A DNA stretch of 64,000 bases, taken from Folioceros fuciformis. Taxonomy: Eukaryota; Anthocerotophyta; Anthocerotopsida; Anthocerotales. Positions 61,704 through 64,000 of the stretch are shown here, piece by piece (position 1 is the stretch's first letter; every line of letters begins with the position of its first letter). A model generated the notes under the pieces. It saw nothing but the letters and a program-made list of their open reading frames with translations, made no database searches and was not told the DNA's origin. The stretch spans positions 1 through 64,000 of the forward strand of contig JBNGIO010004204.1 in NCBI GenBank assembly GCA_049999805.1. The letters are read 5' to 3'. The position numbers were made by a program, and so were the translations under genes.

Positions 61704-63163
61704 TTACTCGGTAAGACAATTCACCGCCTGCACGAAAAGAGGCGCAAGAAGGACTGACAGGCGACCTCAGAAGAATGTACGAGCAAGCCAAAATCCAATG
61801 GCCCGTATGTTGGCTGCAATTCCAACCACCGGGTGAGGAACACACCTATCGTTATGTCGAGCTGCGGTGGAGAGTGGCTGCCTTGCACTCCAATAGTGCA
61901 TATTAGAGATGGGGATTTCGGTGAAGGAGTCGGCTAGCTGGATATCCAGATCCGAATTCTTTTGCAAGTCCTCCTGGATTCCGACATAGTTGTTCCCCGT
62001 CACCGCGACCTGACCGGGCACCACGTCCCGGTCCGTCTCTACTGTCACTGCCTCCAAAGGAGACGACCCTGTGTTGAGACGAGACGACTTCAAGTACGGG
62101 CACTTTCAGTCGAGGTGCGGGTGCCCGTGTCTGTGTGCGTGGTCATACGGGCTGCAGATGCCCAGTTCCACAAAAACCTCACTATGGTGGCCCGGCTTAA
62201 CGAACTTCCCCGGCACAGCATCCCCGGATCTGCCACTCCTTGTTTGTCTGGACTAACCTCCGCTCCCGCTCAAACAGTGGAATGACGATGCTTGCACAAG
62301 TACTGGCTCGGGAAGCCACGGGTTAGGAAACTTCTTAATCGGGCTCCTCGCGCTTTTAGAAACCGCGGGGCTCGAATCGCCATCGTTTGTGAACCATTCA
62401 AAACTGCCCTAAATTCTACAGCACTGTTTATCGCATTTCCGACACAATTCGGACAAGGGGCTTCCTAGAAGCATCGCGGATCGAAAAGGTCGATCTCCTC
62501 CGCATTCGACGAATTCAAGGGTGGCCATAATAAGGCCATTCCTAAATAAGAAGGGCTATTGGACCACATTTACGGACAACACTCCTTCGTGTCTTATCTC
62601 TAGCCGAGGGATGGGACTCGGAAGCTTTCAGCCCAAACCTGGTGGAGGAGTATCATGCGAGACATGCGACCATTCCACAGTGTGCCCCCTAAGTAGGGAT
62701 GGAGTCAGGGGAATGTGTGTGTTCAGTTCAGGCATCCGGTACTTTTGTAAGCACATAAAAGACGTGAAAAAGGATGGGGCCGCACTCTGGCTTGGCCAAC
62801 TTCATCCTCCACAGAAACCCAACTTCCCCCTTTCGAATTCGAATGTGACAAATGCAGGGGAAGCCAAGCACCAGACCAGGGAACACTCAAAGACATACGA
62901 ACTGCATCCATGCCTGAGACGCACATGTCACCTAGTCAAGTATTTACAAAGAGTGATACAAACAAATGCATCTCATGGGGACACAAGAAGAGAGTCGCCC
63001 TGATGCTGAACTAGAAGCAAAAGAGAGTACATCATTAAATACGTAATACTAGTAGTACCTGCCAGCTCCGTCCGTCTATGAGCGACCTGCACATTGCTAA
63101 GGCATGTCTATCCTACGGCTCGATTCCCGACAGAAGCGGCCCCTTTCCTACAGATCTAGCAAG
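61704..63163. other. Upstream region of zinc-finger gene and 3' flank of DUF1218 gene
   Basis: Probably holds the zinc-finger gene promoter, 5' UTR and perhaps its first exon. A minus-strand open stretch at about 61767-62093 (EDLQKNSDLDIQLADSF) has no ATG. 62521-63163 likely includes the 3' UTR of the DUF1218 gene. No further gene supported. Confidence 0.5.
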
Positions 63164-63790
63164 CTACACATTGGAGGCTGGAGCAGTGACTTGTGCAGTA
63201 GCGCTGTAGCGGACAGCCAGTTCGCCATACACTCCCTTGTCATCATCACCCTGCAAAAAGGTGTTCCTGGCATTCACCGTGAGCATGACAACCACAAGCC
63301 AGAAGAGGGTGGCATCCAGGGCCAGGAACGCCGCTGCTCCAAACAGGCCCGGCTTTGCTGTAGGGCAGGACGAGACCGAGGCATCCACGACATGAAACTT
63401 CCGACGAGCGGCTTCAGCTAACGTGGCCCATAGAAGCAGGCCCCCTGCAGTCAGGGACAGGGCAAAGGAAATCACAGAGAAAAACACGAGGCCTTTGCTC
63501 TTCAGTAGAGCGAGAACGGGAACGGACTTCTGGTCGTAGGGGTACACCAATGCCACCAATGAAATGATGAGGGACACCACCACAAAAATCAGGCCCGCCG
63601 TGCCTAAAGCAGGACTGCTGTCCTTGGGGTAGGAGCAAAATTGAAGGTTTCCAATCAACACCGGCGCAAGAGCACCCTCCGTCGGCTTTGCATTCTCCGC
63701 TATCACTCCAAGAATGAAAGCCGTTACTCCGGAGAACAAGATAGCGTTACTCAAAATCAAAACATCTGAGAACCGCTTCCTCAACGCCAT
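63164..63790 (-). CDS. DUF1218 (DESIGUAL / MWL-type) four-helix membrane protein
   Basis: Single-exon gene, 208 aa from ATG 63790 (MALRKRFSDV). Four hydrophobic segments are visible: ILFSGVTAFILGVIA, GTAGLIFVVVSLIISLVAL, VFFSVISFALSLTAGGLLLW and GLFGAAAFLALDATLFWLVV. Paired cysteines (FCSYP in loop 1, VSSCPTAKPGL in loop 2) and the ALDA-x-LFWL signature are diagnostic of plant DUF1218 proteins, which include DESIGUAL (leaf symmetry) and Modifying Wall Lignin proteins. It probably sits in the ER or plasma membrane. The in-frame extension upstream of this ATG is Gly/Ala low complexity without another ATG. The function within the family is not resolvable. Confidence 0.9.
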   Translation of the reverse strand: MALRKRFSDVLILSNAILFSGVTAFILGVIAENAKPTEGALAPVLIGNLQFCSYPKDSSPALGTAGLIFVVVSLIISLVALVYPYDQKSVPVLALLKSKGLVFFSVISFALSLTAGGLLLWATLAEAARRKFHVVDASVSSCPTAKPGLFGAAAFLALDATLFWLVVVMLTVNARNTFLQGDDDKGVYGELAVRYSATAQVTAPASNV

Positions 63791-64000
63791 CGCGACTCGT
63801 GCTCCTGCTCCTACTCCCGCTCCTCCTCCGCCACAAGCAGTGAAACCCCTGCTCACAGCAGATCGAAGCCTCCTTGAGAGCTATGGTCGTCGGGTATTCC
63901 GCCCGCTACCCCGATCGTCCGGTCCCGGTCAAGCAAGAAAGCCGGAACACGGTAAGACGGCCGCCTTCCGTGTTCACACGGCTCCCAACAATATTGAACC
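63791..64000. other. DUF1218 gene upstream region (window end)
   Basis: Presumed 5' UTR and core promoter of the minus-strand DUF1218 gene. It includes an imperfect GCTCCTGCTCCTACTCCC hexamer run at about 63801-63827. Confidence 0.5.

Noticed and set aside
62371-62390. CTCGAATCGC-type sequence as a tRNA B-box
   Set aside because: No matching A-box or cloverleaf could be folded around it. I recognised no tRNA gene anywhere in the window.

Overview
This is nuclear DNA from a land plant. Six genes can be spliced end to end by hand with canonical GT-AG introns, and their proteins are plant orthologues: plastid DXS, a 13-LOX-type lipoxygenase, SPIKE1, a FAM91-type protein, RPT6 and an HR-like lesion-inducing (HRLI) membrane protein. 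Two single-exon genes (an At4g10955-type lipase and a DUF1218 protein) and a C2H2 'QALGGH' zinc-finger gene complete the set. Most introns are short (about 70-170 bp). With AT-rich, transposon-laden intergenic DNA, this suggests a compact-intron non-seed plant (lycophyte or bryophyte grade). That placement is inference, not proof. One 100-base run of N (44716-44815) is an assembly gap.

Layout. 0.5-5.3 kb: lipase and DXS in tandem on the minus strand, only about 260 bp apart. 5.3-10.2 kb: gene-free, with short tandem repeats. 10.2-13.4 kb: plastid-type lipoxygenase (plus). 15.7-25.0 kb: SPIKE1 (minus), a DOCK-family Rho/ROP GEF in many small exons. 25.0-30.2 kb: gene-free, with a 56-bp tandem repeat. 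30.2-34.5 kb: FAM91 (minus). 34.5-42 kb: accessory block with an organelle-like GC-rich segment, a 49-bp minisatellite, a degenerate Ty3/gypsy pol fragment, a small insertion with a 7-bp target duplication inside it, and nested inverted and direct repeats. 42.1-44.2 kb: RPT6 (plus), convergent with HRLI (44.9-46.4 kb, minus). 46.4-58.6 kb: AT-rich repeat and relic DNA with a few unassigned ORFs. 58.6-61.7 kb: zinc-finger gene (minus). 63.2-63.8 kb: DUF1218 membrane protein (minus).

The genes are mostly housekeeping or developmental and do not form a visible pathway cluster. DXS (isoprenoid precursors) and LOX (oxylipins) are both plastid enzymes. SPIKE1 (actin/ROP polarity) and FAM91 (Golgi trafficking) are cytoplasmic. 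RPT6 is in the 26S proteasome.

I found no convincing new multi-gene system. The most notable points are a lipoxygenase with an altered iron-ligand set (Asn to His, and a C-terminal Ala instead of Ile), two stop-free introns whose length is a multiple of three (in SPIKE1 and FAM91), and the nested TIR/foldback structures around the gypsy relic.
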